This document shows positions 22,968 to 37,000 of a DNA stretch of 64,000 bases, piece after piece (positions within the stretch are counted from its first letter, which is position 1; the number at the start of each line of letters is the position of its first letter). The stretch is taken from contig NMRA01000403.1 in the NCBI GenBank assembly GCA_002633005.1, forward strand, positions 124,603-188,602. The letters are read 5' to 3'. The notes under the pieces are model-generated. The model made no database searches and was not told the DNA's origin. It saw only the letters and a program-made list of their open reading frames with translations. The DNA is from Phoronis australis (lineage: Eukaryota > Phoronida > Phoronidae). The position numbers and the translations under genes are program-made.

Positions 22968-23107
22968 GGTCACTGGCCCGTTATTCAGTGATTGCCTGGT
23001 TCTCAAAATCAGGAACTGCTATTAACCTCTGACACGGCACTGGTCGGATAAAGCGGTCCCAAACTGGTTCTCTGAATCAGGGACTGCTATATCTGACCAG
23101 TACCCTC
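22968..23107. repeat. Micro-palindrome cluster (third copy, rearranged)
   Basis: Two overlapping partial units: 'cactggcccgttattcagtgattgcctggttctc' and 'ggcactggtcggataaagcggtccc ... gggactgctatatctgaccagtaccc'. Same family as 21414-21535; this one lies upstream of RPL27A. Confidence 0.6.
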
Positions 23108-24189
23108 TGACACAGCGTCACCTTATGCTGAAAAGTGGCCCTGGCTATGGAAACATGATGAACAACACACAAAATTCTGTGTGTGGGCATCAATGCGCAA
23201 TAATGCCTTGGTCAAATGTATACCGTGATCGCATCGCCACCCTTGCACACGCCTTTGACTATAGTGTGCACTGTACTTGTTTCCAGGCTTAAGCCACTGG
23301 ATCAGATTCCCTTGATTTTATTTACTTCGATCACTGCCCATTTTAATAAATTGCAACTATTCAAGTCAAAGGTGGTCACCATACTTCGTAACAGTAAACT
23401 GAAAGGGGCTTCACTGAGAGATTTCAAGCAACGTGAATCACTGAATGTTATGGCGTCAGTTTCATTACCGTAGAAGCCACATTAAACAACATTCGACTGT
23501 GCTAGTAATCTTTCGTAGCACCGTGAAAGAGCGTACGACCACTATATCCAGCCATTGCTGGTTTTTGGTTTCGATTTACTCTTATTTGATATCCGGTTTT
23601 GTCTTTTTTGTCCATTTTTAATGCATTTTGGAAAAAAAATTAGTTACTTCTCTAAAGTTACTAAGGGTGAGGGTAAGGCTGTAAAGCAAGGTTTTATATG
23701 AACATTCAGTAAAAATGCAAATCCCCAGTCAACCTGTTCAGCAGAAGGGTAGTCGGACATTTAAATAGCCAAATTGTACCCAACTTCATTTTCATGTCAG
23801 GAAAGTGAGGTTGTGTACTATTTTGGTTATTTAGTACTCTGTAATTATATTGGAAATGTATTTTCTAAGTTCTACTAGCCGTGGAATAGTAAACCTGACA
23901 TAAATGACCCACAACTATGATCTAGGTTCTGCTGTCTTGCTACCAATATCTACCGTGAGCGGGGAAATTACATCTCATTGTACTGAACAAAGTCTGAGCA
24001 GTGTGTTTGCTCCATTGAAGTAAATGCAGAGCCAATATGCAGGCCCTGAGTCAGACTGTTTATGCACTGTCTATTGTTCACAAATGTAGAAAAATGTAGT
24101 ATAGTCCAAGTTAGTGAGGGATCTGCATTTTCACTAACTGCATCATCAAAAAACAGCTGCACACTACTAAAGCACATCCCTTTATGTTA

Positions 24190-24450
24190 TTTAGGACTAT
24201 TAAAATGTCCAATATTTGACCAAGTTTGGAACTTCATTTCTCAGATATGGCTCATTAGATTCATGTGAAACTTTCAGATGCTAATACTGAAGTGTACTGT
24301 TCTCCAAATTAGGAATTGTTTCTATTTAAATTGAATTGTTCCACTTTTGCATGAGGGGTTTTCAAAAGTAGGATTTTACGCTTTTTGAAAACAATTTGAA
24401 AGTTGCAATAGAATGAAAAGGAAATGATAATTTAGAAAACAATATGTTTT
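24190..24450. repeat. Diverged direct repeat, copy 1
   Basis: Shares an ordered set of words with 25740-25990: '..aatgtccaatatttg', '..gaaatttc..cattcaaaactttc', 'ttccacctttgc', 'ttttcaaaa..agg.tttt', 'aatttgaaagttgc'. Similarity is low; unknown element. Confidence 0.3.
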
Positions 24451-25739
24451 TTTTTGCAATTTCACCGTGAACACTTAGGATTTAGTCAAGGTGGTCATTA
24501 TATAAGGTGTTGTTTTCACAGCTATGATGGTAAAGTTAAGTAATCAACACCATGATTTGCTTACGTAATTGATGTAAAAGATGCACTGGGTAGTGCTTGG
24601 AAAAGTCTTCAGAACTTGGTTCAACCACTCAGAATGGCAATGCCCTGTTTAAAACTGATTGGCATCTCGAAATACGGCAATGCTCGACACGACTTTTAAG
24701 CCTTGCGTTTTATATGGCCTGACTGTTGTGTATCAATAAGTCCCTTTATCTTGCTTAGTTCCGATTCTTGTATTTCTTTTTTGCCTCCTTCCCCCACCAG
24801 TGCAGCAACGCTGTCTCTATTGTCACCCAGGATTGTCTGCCCATAAATTTTGCCATTGTGTTTACCCACTATAACAAATTTACACTACAAAGTTAGCCCC
24901 TCTAGGCAACAACAAGCACTTGTAATGGTTTTCCAGCAATAGCAAAGAAAAGAAATTTGCATATTACCTTATTCTCATGTTCGTAGCGTAGCGTTAGCTA
25001 ACAGTTGTTGAACATCTGAGTGTGATAAAATCTCATCCATTTTGGCCACAATATGGCGGATGAATGAAAATTGTTTTTTCAATCTGGGATTAGTAGACCA
25101 AATTACTATTTTATCATCTTCCTGCTCTATAGCACAGAAACCATAAGACAGAGCTTGAGGAATTTTTTTGTACTCTGAACCCTGCCTTAGTATGAAGCCT
25201 GTGGCTGTTCTGAAATTGATGAGAAAAAATATCTATTGTACCCTGTAGGCCTACTTCCTTAACAGATACCGGTATGGGTTGTTGAACTGAAAGATTGGAC
25301 TGTTGGCATATTTTCCTGTTCAAAAGATAAATGTGCATGGGGAATGTCTGTTGTTGAATCCAGCTTGAATCCTGGGACACTCCATTGTTTTGCATTGAAT
25401 TCGATGTCGAATGACTGGTTTGCAGAGTTGATGCTGAAATTTTTGCTCATATATTCTCATATACATAGCTCTGTTGGATAATCTTCTTACTGGTTGGATA
25501 CAAAGGTCATCCAATGTTAGAATTGATACTGCAAATGTCTACAGATAATGTTGAAGCTGACCTAACTGATTGTTTTGTCTATTACTAATAACCCTAATCA
25601 TTACAAGAGTTCTCTTGTGTGCTGTTTGGCTGGAAAATTTGCATTGTTCTATCCTTTTGTTGTTCATGGCATGCAGGGAGTTCTGGTACACTTGGCTGGC
25701 TTATGATCCAAGGTAATTTTGGTCATGTCCTGGCCAGAA

Positions 25740-25990
25740 TTAGGGTTATGTGGGCCTTAAAAAGATGTTCCAATTTGGCTAACTGTGGAACGGCATTTGT
25801 CAGAAATGGCTGATCGGAGTCATTCAAAACTTTCGCATGCTATATGCTTCATGCACTCATTCCCAAATTTTCCACCTTTGCTCATGGGTCTATCAAAATC
25901 AGGTTTTGTGGGATTTTTGAAAAAATTTAAAAGTTGCTTTCTACGAAAATAAACTGATATTACAGAAAACTGTTATGACATGTTTGAGCT
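25740..25990. repeat. Diverged direct repeat, copy 2
   Basis: Partner of 24190-24450 in the same orientation, low similarity. Confidence 0.3.
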
Positions 25991-27794
25991 TAAGTATTTT
26001 CTTTCTGACGTGTGTGTCTTGTCTGTAGACAAACTTTTGCTCTTCTTCTTATGTGGATATTCAGTGTCTTCCGAATCTACCACTAAGTGGCTTGAGGTTC
26101 AGATTACTCTCTTGAATAAACAAGGATATGGATGATTACAGGGATCTTAATGTCCTTTTATACTAACGTATAAGCGGTGCATTGATGTAAAGTGCAAATT
26201 TACAAATGAAACGTTCATACCATCTTCAGTAGTTATCGGCATCGATGTAAATGGTACGTGATAATCGGAAGGTAGCTCTGGCACTGATGCGCAAGGTGAG
26301 GCTCGAGCCTCGAGGTAGACTGAGAAATGGATTTTTTTTTGTACTGTGCGCACAGTTTACATGTTATAATTGATTTTAAACTTATTTTTAATTGGATTGA
26401 TGATTATTCAAGCAAAATATTTATAGCAAATATAAGCGACGACACTGCCTTTTAATTGTTGACGATAGCAGTTTCCCCTGGCGATAAACTTTGATGAAAT
26501 CGAAGTTAATGACCATTCATGTGTTTGCTGCAAAGTTAACAGGTGCTGTTAACTGCAGTCATGACCAAAGTTAACCATTCATGACTGCATCTTCCCAAAA
26601 CATTGACATGTTGATGTTAATATGAAAGGGTATTTAATATGCCCCCTGACATTAGTGTTACTAGGCAATAAAATAATTCAGTGTCGCACTAAATGAACAC
26701 CTGCCCCTTAATTGGCTGCTGTACAGATTTCAAAAAGTCGAAGAAGTTTGTCAAATTTGTCCAGATTCATGAAGGTTATGTCAAAAACCTAAGAAAATCT
26801 GACTGGGATCAGCATTAAATCTTTTAAAAATGTTACCTTATTTTGCTTTGAGAGTTTTCCAATTTTTGACCTATAAATTACTGAATTCATGAAACTTAAT
26901 AGCTTACTATTGTGAGATTGGATTGTTAGGATGGTATGAGATCCTACAATTGGACATTCTTGGTCACCTAGTTCAAAATAATCCGTTCAGTTGGCTATAA
27001 GTCTGCCTAGGTCTTCATCTTTGCCTTCTTATTGGGATATGAACAAAAATGGCCATTGGCTTAAACTGTAAATTTGTAATAGATACAGGACCTGGTGTAC
27101 TGTCAGGCCAGCACCACAAGCTAGGCAGCATATTGTGACGCTTGAGAACATAGTGGTCGAATTTTAGAAGTGAGATATCAGGCGTTCTCATGAGAAATTC
27201 AAGTTTAAATAATGTGTGGGAGAATGACAAATGCAAGCACATAAGTTTTGTACACAATGATCTTGGTAGTCTAGTCCATGTAGCACCTAATAGAACCCAA
27301 TAAGTTACATAACTTACACAACCTATTTTGATTCGGAATATTTGTGTGGCAATGTCTTTCTACAAGCAATGGATGGTTTGAACACTGCAATTGAGTCATC
27401 GACTGAACATGGGATATGAACTGTTTCTTAATGATTCTCTAGGAAATACATCATCTTGAATCTTGTGTAGTGAAGCAGTTTTGAGTTACATGATATGTCT
27501 GATTGTCAACCTGGTAGATAGCAGTTGCTGACATGCTGGTAAAATACTGTTTTAACAGTTAAAGTAAATTTTAGGATTGGTTTGCCACACACTGGCTTTT
27601 CCAAACATCTAAAAAGCCATAAACTTACAGTAGTTTCCTTAAAAGCTAAAAAAGATCTACTCGTGTGCTGCCATTACAACCAATATTTCCTCCTCAAGTT
27701 ATGAGATTAAAAGTATTAAATGTAGAATGAAAAATGTTGAAATGAAGTCTATGATTCATACCTGTGTGATTTATGATCCTTGTTTATTTTTCAG

Positions 27795-28033
27795 CCCCCA
27801 ACCACAATCATGATGACATCATTGAGTGGGCTTATAATTGACAAGTGTTATACAAGGTTCTGATACATCCTGCACCCTGCCATTCTGTGACCTCAATAGG
27901 GACTGAGAAAACATTGAACTTGATATGTGAAGCATGAGCCCAGCTGACTGTGCTTGTGTATAACAACTTGTGGGAAAGGTGTTTATTGATGATAGAGGTC
28001 ACATGACTGTGGCTGTGGTTGACCTGTGATGCA
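27795..28033 (+). other. 5' UTR part of DENND2 coding exon 1
   Basis: A strong acceptor (tgtttatttttcag, ending 27794) precedes 240 bp without in-frame ATG before 28034. This suggests that at least one upstream non-coding exon exists. The upstream exon was not located. Confidence 0.5.
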
Positions 28034-31000
28034 ATGAGCAATCCTAGTGTGAAGAATCTATTGAGGCAGTTTGAAGGGAGGTCTCAACCTGTAGTGGGTA
28101 GTAATCAACAGGCTGTGAAACCAGGATATATGGTCAGCGGTGGAGTGAAGAGGGATGGACCTGGATTGACTAGTGGTCGAGTTAAAAAGGAGCTGGAGTC
28201 AAAGTTTGAGAGCATTAGTATGGAAACTTCACATAAATCTGCGGATGATACGATGACAGTCAATACATCCAAAGTTAAGCTGAGGAGACCACAGCAGTCT
28301 TTGACACTGCACAAGACGGTTGAGTTTGATAGCTCCAATGAGACGGAGAATGGTCTTCGCTCATCTCTCAGTCCTAAGAGCCAGGAGATTGTGGATCGGG
28401 GAAACATTACAAAATTCAAGCGCCAGCAGTCGAACACGCTGGGAACTGACGGCGCAGTCGAAACAAAGAAACAGGCTGTTGCAAAGCTCAATGAACGTAT
28501 CGCACAAGTGATGACGAGAGAAAATAAAACTAATACTGCTGAATCAAGATTCTCTTATGAAAATGTCTTCCCGTCATCTGGCTATGTGAATGCAAAACAG
28601 TATAGTGATTCTGGCAAAGGTAATGCACTGAAACACGACATAGGTAAATTTCCTAAACCTTGTCGCCCACAAAATCCAAGTTTACAAGACATGGAAGAGA
28701 CTGCTCAGAAATGTGATCTTAAGGACAATTCTAAAGCAAATATGCTGTCCAAGAAAGGACAAAGTCGTGATCTTGGCATTGATGATAACTCGTCTGGCAT
28801 AGGAACTTCTAGAGTTTTAGTTGATAAACTTAAAACTTTTGATGCGGATTGTGATGAAAATGATGTCCCCATCAAGCCTCATGTGCACATTTTGCCGGAG
28901 CACACTAGTGCTGTTTGTAGAGATGCAGACTTGCTGAACAGGCTAGAAAAGGCTCTTGAGAAACAGCCTGTGTCAAAGTCGCCACCTAAACCGTGTAAAC
29001 CACCACGGACATTTGCACACGATGTGTATGTCAAAGACAGAACGGAAAAATCAAAAACTGCACCTGTATCAAAGGACAGCTCAATAATATTTCACAAATA
29101 TGAAGACATATTGCCCACAAGTGAGAGAAGAACAAGCTATGAGGAGATACCAGAGGACATTGTTATACCCCATAGGCCTGCCAGGCCGGCACGTCCTCCT
29201 ACGTTACCACACCGACCCGGATCAAAGATGCGAATATCTTCCAACAGCTACGAGAGTATTCCCCAATCATTTAGTGATGAGGCTGCAGTGTCACAACCCT
29301 TCGGAGTGAGGCGTAACAACAACGCCCATCGTGGGACAATCAATGCAAAAGAAGAATGGATGCCCAGAAAGAAACGACCGGTGGACGTTGATCCGCATGC
29401 ACCGCTGAGACGGACGTATAGTGACGAGTGTGTCTACATGGATGCTCGTAAGGTGCTCAGTGGTATATCTAGGGATCCTGTCTATCAGGATCCAAGTGCA
29501 CTAGATTCAATGTCTTTTCCACCTCTTGATAGTCATACATCAAAGATGGTGCAGATTGATCGGGATGGTTATGCAGTTCCAGAACTTACCACTGGAGGTC
29601 ACAAGACTGTGCAGAGGATGGCAACAAACCCCGAGGTAACTATGGGGAAATGTACAGTAACATGGATCTAAAAAACAATTTCTTGTTTAATTATTAGACA
29701 ACCTCAATTTTTTAGTGAATCTCATGTTGAAGTATTAGCAAATTTCATACCTCCTTCTTGTTCATCTACTGTATTTATTGATTTTTAGGTGCCCACATAT
29801 TTATATTGCCGTCATCTCTGTCTGTCCGAGTGTCCGTTGTCCGGCATCCGGAGCTGTATCTTCTAAACCCCTCACAGGATCTTTATGAAGTTTTGCAGAT
29901 GTGTTCTTATTATGAAGCTTATGTCAGATAACGATGAGTTTTGGATGGACCCGACTACTGGTGTGCCCCCTTGTGGCAATTTTATTTTTTATGTTTACCT
30001 CGGTATCTTCAAAGGTCCTCCACGGATTTTCATGAAATTTGGCACATAGAGAGCAAATAATGAGATGACGCTATCCTAGTGTTTTCAGATATTTTATTCT
30101 ACGTATTTTGTGTCACCGAGTGGCCACTTTTACTGATTTCGAGTTTTTTGGCATCCACCCCACTATCAACCGAACCACTTAAGGATGATTGTGAAAATTG
30201 TCATGTATGTACTTACGCAACGAGAACTGCTGACGATGATTTTCCAACGACTTCGACTAATGTGGCACCTCCTTGTGGCAGTTTTGTTTGATTTTGCGCC
30301 TATGGCTGTATCTCGTAAACGCTCTGTGGGATATTTATTAAACTTAGCAAGTGTATTTATACGAAGTTGATGTAGAACGATGACAACTTTCGAACGGATC
30401 GAACTGCCAGTGTGCCCCCTAGTGGCAATTTTAGTCTTTTACATTTACCGAGTTTGTATCTTAAAAGATTCTCGTTGGATTTTCATAAGATTTGGCAGAT
30501 AGGCATTTATTAGTGAAATGATGCTTTCCTTCTTTTTTGGGATGGATTCAAGGTATTCTGTGCCATCTAGTGGCCATTTTTACTTTTTGGGCGTTTGCCC
30601 CTCCGTCAACCGAACCACGCTAAGGATGATTTTAAAAATTGGCATTTATCTTCTTACTGTGAAGAGGATGACTGACGGTGATTTTCCGACGACTTCAACT
30701 AGTACTTTGGCGCCCCCTAGCGTCAGTTTTTTTTGTGCCTATAGCTGTATCTCCTAAACCCACTGTAGGGGCTTTATTAAATTTAATAAGAGTAATTATA
30801 TGAAGTTGACAATGAATGACAACGACTTTTAGACATATCCAACAATCGTGCACCCTAGCGACAATTTATTTTATTTCCATTTTCCTCTGTTTTCCTGAAG
30901 TTCCTTCATCTGGTACTGATGAAACTTAATATAGCTTTCTATTAAAGAAAGGATGACCTATTCCTGTTTTTCAGATGGATTCGACACATTTTGTGGCATG

Positions 31001-34000
31001 TAGTGGCCATCTTCACTGTTTTCGAGTTTGTTTTTTGGTGTCCGCCCCTCTGTCAACCAAACCGTCTAAAGATGATCGCGAAAATTGGCACATGCTGTTA
31101 GTGTGATGAGGACGGTTGACAATGATTTTCCGAGGACTTCAATTACTGTGGCACCTCCTGGTGGCACTTTTGTTTTTTTTCGCTTCTATTAATAGCTGTA
31201 TCTCCTAAACCCACTGCAGGATTTTTGTTAGATTTAACAAGTGTATAAGTTGACAATGGACGACGACTTTCAGACGGATCCAAAGAACTCCGTCCCCCCT
31301 AGTGGCACTTCTTTTTTCATTTTCCTCTGTTTCTCCGAAGTTCCTTAATGGATATTTATGAAATTTGGAGCTTTCTATTAAAGAAACAATGACTTGATGT
31401 GGTTTTCGGATGGAATTGACATATTTTGCACTCGTCATCTAGTGTCCATTTTTAGGATACAAATGAACACCCCTAGAAGCACACCGTTTGCTGTGCATTC
31501 GTGGGCACATTTCAACGCTCCACGTTGCTCTTGTATATTTTTCGATCTAGTCTGTTGGTATTTTTGTTGATCAAAAACCTATCAAAATTATTGTTGGTTC
31601 TGTTTATGCCTACAAATGTGTCAAATTTGTTCTTATTTTATATCCGTGCCTTCAACGTTCACTAGCCAATACTAGCGCGTTATATATGTGGTCGAAGTTG
31701 TCTCCTTTCAGTCAAAAAAGCATGACATTAGTATCTTGTAATGTTGAGTATTGAAAACAATGCTAGGTGACCTTTTAGGCTTCAATAACTGGACTTCATT
31801 TCTGCTGCTTCCTTTAGTTGATCGATATCAATTTAAAATTATTCTTTAACTGAACTATTTTTGAGCAGACTCACAAAATGTTGATTTCCACCACATGAAC
31901 GGCAGTTCTTGGTGAGCCAACTCGCAATCGAGCTTGTCTTGCCACCTGGTGGTGACTGATGTCTTCTAATCTTGCTAAGAGTCAAGTTGATAACATGTTA
32001 TCTTGTTTTGTTACAGTTGGGTTTGAAACAAAAAATCACAGGGTTGAAGAATTTTTTTGCTGAAGGGACCAAACAGTTGGATAATAAGAAGAAAGCTGTG
32101 CCGGTAAGTGCTTTAGCTGTACACACAAGTCCATTGAGTAGGTGAATAATCTTGTGGTTTAATACAGGCTATTGCCTTATCTAAGTATCAAAGCAAGACT
32201 TAGTGTATTTTGAGTGTGATGAAGCTCCATGTCCTTTTCAGTCTCGTGCCATTCCAAATGCAATCTTTAAAAATAGGTAGGCCTACAATACAACATGTTG
32301 CGAACTTGTATGCCAAAAAATTGAAATTCCCTGCCTGGGAAAGATTTTGTCATTTTTATTATTTTATAAAAAAATCTCGTCAAAATCAACCACAGACATT
32401 CTTTCACCCTGGCAAGTATAGTTCCTCTTCAACAATCTGTGGTTATTGATCATTTTTGTAAAATGAAAGTTGTTCGTATGTTTCACAAATTGATTTTGTG
32501 CCTAGCACTCGGGTATGTGACGGAATTTGTGCAAAATGCCACTGAAATATGTTTTAGAATAACACTACTCATGAATCTGAATGCCATTCATCAAAGGGAA
32601 ATATATATGAAGCAACAGTTAAATGCACCAAACATAACTTTCACCAGCCCAATCCTGGACACGTTAGAAGGATGGAAGGATGGAAGTGTTTACCCATCTT
32701 ATTTCATGACTTGGAATATTTCTTCTGACCAGAAAATCAACACAAATCAAAACTCACTGAAATACACATTTGTCCCTACACAATAGTCACACTCAGTACT
32801 TTTAGTTAATGATTGGGGCTCCACTGAGTTTGTCTTGCCTCTAACATTTAGGTGGGCCTCAAGATCAGCCGGGCATTTTCTGTCTTGAGGAAGGCTGTTA
32901 AACATGAAAGGAGTGGAACAGCCGACTCCAATGACGAGGATGCAGACAACACAGATGGCGCTTCAGGTACGTGCCATGTGATCCTGGTGTTACCTGGTGT
33001 TCGGTCGTTGAATTGTAGTCTTCTTCCATTAGTTTTATTACCTGTATTATTTGCCAAGACATCTTTGATTCGTTACTGCAAAATTTTAGGTTGGAATTGA
33101 GCTAGTCACTATGGTGATATTGAAAACATTTCCAGAGACTCTGCAACAGGATCAATTAATTGATGAAACGTGGTAACTGTAGTAGTAGGTTTTTCATGTT
33201 ATGCATGGCAACCACCTGATAATGGAAAACAGATGAAATGTGGTTTCTCTGTAATGACGGACAATTCCGGAGCCAATTCCGCCATTAAATTTTCCAGCTC
33301 ATTCCAGCTGAAAGTGATGGGTAATGACCCATTCTGACTAGTCATACTGGCTGTAATATCTTCTTGCCATCTTGTGATGGCGCCACAGTGGCTTACTACA
33401 TTAAGTTGACCTAATTTCAGAAAAGTGTATCTGTACAACAGCATCTTGTCAACAGCTTGATTGTCATTGTATTGTGTCAGTGTCTCACACTGTCCTTGTG
33501 TTAGGTTTTCTGTTGCCATGGGGGAAAGTAATGAAAGTTCTACCATGTTTAACTTATGAAATTTTGTTTTTCTTGATAGTGCATGCGCATACTTTGTTTA
33601 AACCTGCGGTTAAGATACGTTAAGGATTCGTTTCTGTGTTGAGCCTGCATACATAAAACCCAGTTGCAAAATTATCTTTATGAATAGCCCAGTAAGGATC
33701 TAATCGGATGTTAAATACTTCGTAATCTTGAGCAGGGCTCTCGATGCCTCAATATTGAGGCCGAATAGTGGCTCAATTCCCTCTGAAATATATTTTAAAA
33801 TCGTGTAAAATTACCGTCATCGGGCCACAAAATTCTCCAGCCGCTAAAAATTGACTGACTCCCACAATCCCTCAAATTGACTGACTCCCACAATCCCTCA
33901 AATTGACTGACTCCCACAATCCCTCAAATTGGTGGTGATTGGGGGGAGGTTGCCCTCTCCTATAAAATTACCTTCCCAGAAGGCCTTTGCATGCTTTCCC

Positions 34001-37000
34001 TCAGATGGGGGCCCTGAACTGACTTAAGGAAAAAGCACGTTGTCAACAAGATGTACAATACATAGAAACCAGGTCATGCAGTTCGGTCACTTGTATGAAA
34101 ATATTCTGTGGTTTGAGTGGCCAAGTGTGGTTGAAATTCAAGTTCTGTGGCAATGTTTTTTTCCTTGTGGTAAGTTTTCACGGTGTGTGGTAAGGGTATT
34201 TACCCATGCTTAAAAACTGGCCTTCAGCCCCTGAATCTTGTCAATTTTCTTCTTTTTTTCTGATAATGGTAATTTTATTTGTCTTTTGTTGATAACTTTA
34301 GGGGTGGCATTACACTCCAGTTCACTTGGTTTGACTTCCTGGCAATGAAAGAGGACACGTTTTGATTTACGTAATACTTGATATATTATCACATATCTTT
34401 TAAGCTTTTGACTCCGATGGCATGGTTTTTCCATCTATTACGTGAGACAACAGGAAGTCTGCATTGTACAGTTTGTCCAATTTTGCCTGTGTGTTAACTT
34501 GTGATGCCATCCCTACTCAGTCGAGACCCAGGAAGTTACTAAGACAATTGTCATCATCTTGTGCTGCTACAACAATGTGGTCTGTCGTCTGCTCTTTGTT
34601 ACATCCTCCTTACCATGTTTTACTTGGCAGTGGAAAGTGAGAGTCTTGTGGATGAAGAGGAACAAAAGAAACGTCTGAAGTATGTCGCCTCGGTGCGGGA
34701 GAAAAATGTAAGTGTGCATTGATGATCACAATCTGTCTTTATAACGGCGGAAAACTGAGCTGCTAAAGAGGACAACCTTTGACTGAGACGTCTTGAATGA
34801 TCATAAAAATAGTTTCAACTTTTAATCAAAACATTACGCAAATTAAAAGTATGATTAATAAAGTGGACCAGGGAAACTCATCGAACCTGGTCTAAGTGAT
34901 AAGGAGGTGTCATCTCATCTCAAGTTCAGGAAGTTTTCATTTAATTTCACAACAAATTGGATCCAGTTCGATAACCATTTCAGTAAATGGTCGAAATCAA
35001 AAGTTAGTTTTTGGCAGAAGATTTAATTTTTATCAGCTTCAGTTTTTAGTGCTGACTTTATGTTGTATTTAGTCAATTGATGATTTGTGAATTAAGTGCT
35101 CTGGTGTTCTGTACACTGTGATCTTGTGGGTATGTGTAACTTTACTGAATATTTTTAGTTAGATGTAACTTTGCTGAATGAATTAGATTTTGACTTCATG
35201 GTTGTAGCAAGACCACATTGCTTTTACCATGACTTATATTTTTGTCGTTGAATGTTTCGCTTCCACGAACACTGAATTTAAACAACTGACTTCTCTGTTC
35301 ATTTTTCACACTATTTTTGAAAAATCACATGTGACTGTGTTCACATTTATGTGAAGGAGAGTGATGATTTGTCAAAGTGCGGCTACTGTTCCTGTATGCA
35401 TACTTTTAAGCCCATGCACCTCGTTGTGAAGCTACGCATCTGTCTGAATTTAAGTCCATGATCTTTCCTGCAATAAGTAAAATCAAAGAGCAATATGCAA
35501 GTGAAGGTCGACTCACTCATTACAAAGTGGATGTCTTTTCGACTTGGCCAAAACTAATTGTGATTAAAATGTTCTAAAATTGGACAAAAGAAACGCACAA
35601 AAACGTCTTACGGTATTTACATGTACGTAAGGTAGATGCAAGTGACAGCTGCCCTAGTCTTTTGAAGTTTAGTCTCCTGCAACCCTGCGTAAAATATGCG
35701 CAATTTCGGATATACATGCTTTGGCCTAAGTATGTGCATATGTGGCATCAGAACCATCTAGTAATTAAATTGCTTTAGAGCAGATTTCACGCCGCCGTAA
35801 TGCAGTTAATCGTAAGGTAATGAGCTGCTAGTGGGGACTGACTGGAGCTTCTGAATGCATGAGCCTCAAGCAGTGAGGGGTGCATTAGTCTGGGATTTAC
35901 ACAGATTTACACTCTGAATGCATGAGCCTCAAGCAGTGAGGGGTGCATTAGTCTGGGATTTACACAGATTTACACTCATTGTTAGAGAAGATCTTTTGCA
36001 ACTAACTCATTCTGGCCAATCGTATTTCCGGATTTTCCCATGATCATACTTTAAACAGTTTACTAAGTTTTCAGGAAATTATTCCGTGATCGATTTTTTT
36101 CTCTCTGAAAGCTGGCCCTATTATAGCTATTCTGGTTCGATTTAAGCCGTGAATCCATGTTTTTACAAATAATGTCCCTTGCTGTAGTATTTTTCTTTGT
36201 TGTTTGTAAGGTTTGTGTAGTTTAGCTGTTTGCAAGCGACATATTGTCAATGTTAAAGTATATTTAATCTCCAATTTCGTATCAAACACACCAAAAAAAA
36301 AACAACCCCACCAGTCGATCACTTGCAATCACTATCTGACGATATGTTAATTAGCTTATCTCTAGTTATGATCATTTATTGATCACTTGCAGCATTTAGT
36401 CATCCTCCATTGTGTATAGTGTGAAAAAGTCGTCAGATATTGATGCTCGTTTTCCCGACTGGTCACTTGTTTAATTAAGATTGAGGAGGTGTTGCATTTG
36501 TGGTGGTTGTGACAACTTAGTATTTGGCCATGCTGTAGCTTTTCACTTTTCGTGGGACATCGAAGAATCGTGGATGTAGCACCAGTTTGTACAAGGAACG
36601 TGCATGTTGGTGGACATGATACACTGGCACTAGGTACTTCATACTTCACACTCAAGTGAAGTCGCTATTCTCTTTTTTGGGATAATGAGTTCACAATTGT
36701 GGTATGCAGAGCGGTAAAATTTCAGTTAATCATGCCGACCATGAAGTCACTTTTTAAAACAAGGCAAAAGGTGGTTTTAAGCACTTAAATGAACTTGTAA
36801 CACTGTCATAGTAAACCTCTGAAACTTAACAATTTTACCAATTATTTTTGTCATAACGTGAATAAGTATTACTGTATTTTCACTCTGTTTATCAATTGAG
36901 AAGAAACATAACATGGGATTATTCACAGTTTTGATGGCTCTATTATATTATTTATTGTTTGTGGCATGCACCCTTAACACCCAGCATTATACGATGATCG

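Larger units (their letters stand above)
23110..27794. other. Intergenic region between RPL27A and DENND2
   Basis: About 4.7 kb without a recognised coding exon. It probably includes the DENND2 promoter and 5' non-coding exon(s), which I cannot place. It holds the weak repeat pair 24190-24450 / 25740-25990. Short open frames show no family. Confidence 0.4.

Noticed and set aside
28105-28491. 128-codon minus-strand frame
   Set aside because: Antisense shadow of DENND2 coding exon 1.
32439-32786. 115-codon plus-strand frame in a DENND2 intron
   Set aside because: Hydrophobic start but no recognised family; AT-rich intron composition; no junction support.
33848-33925. CRISPR-like array
   Set aside because: The 26 bp units are contiguous without spacers, in an animal intron; a simple tandem repeat.
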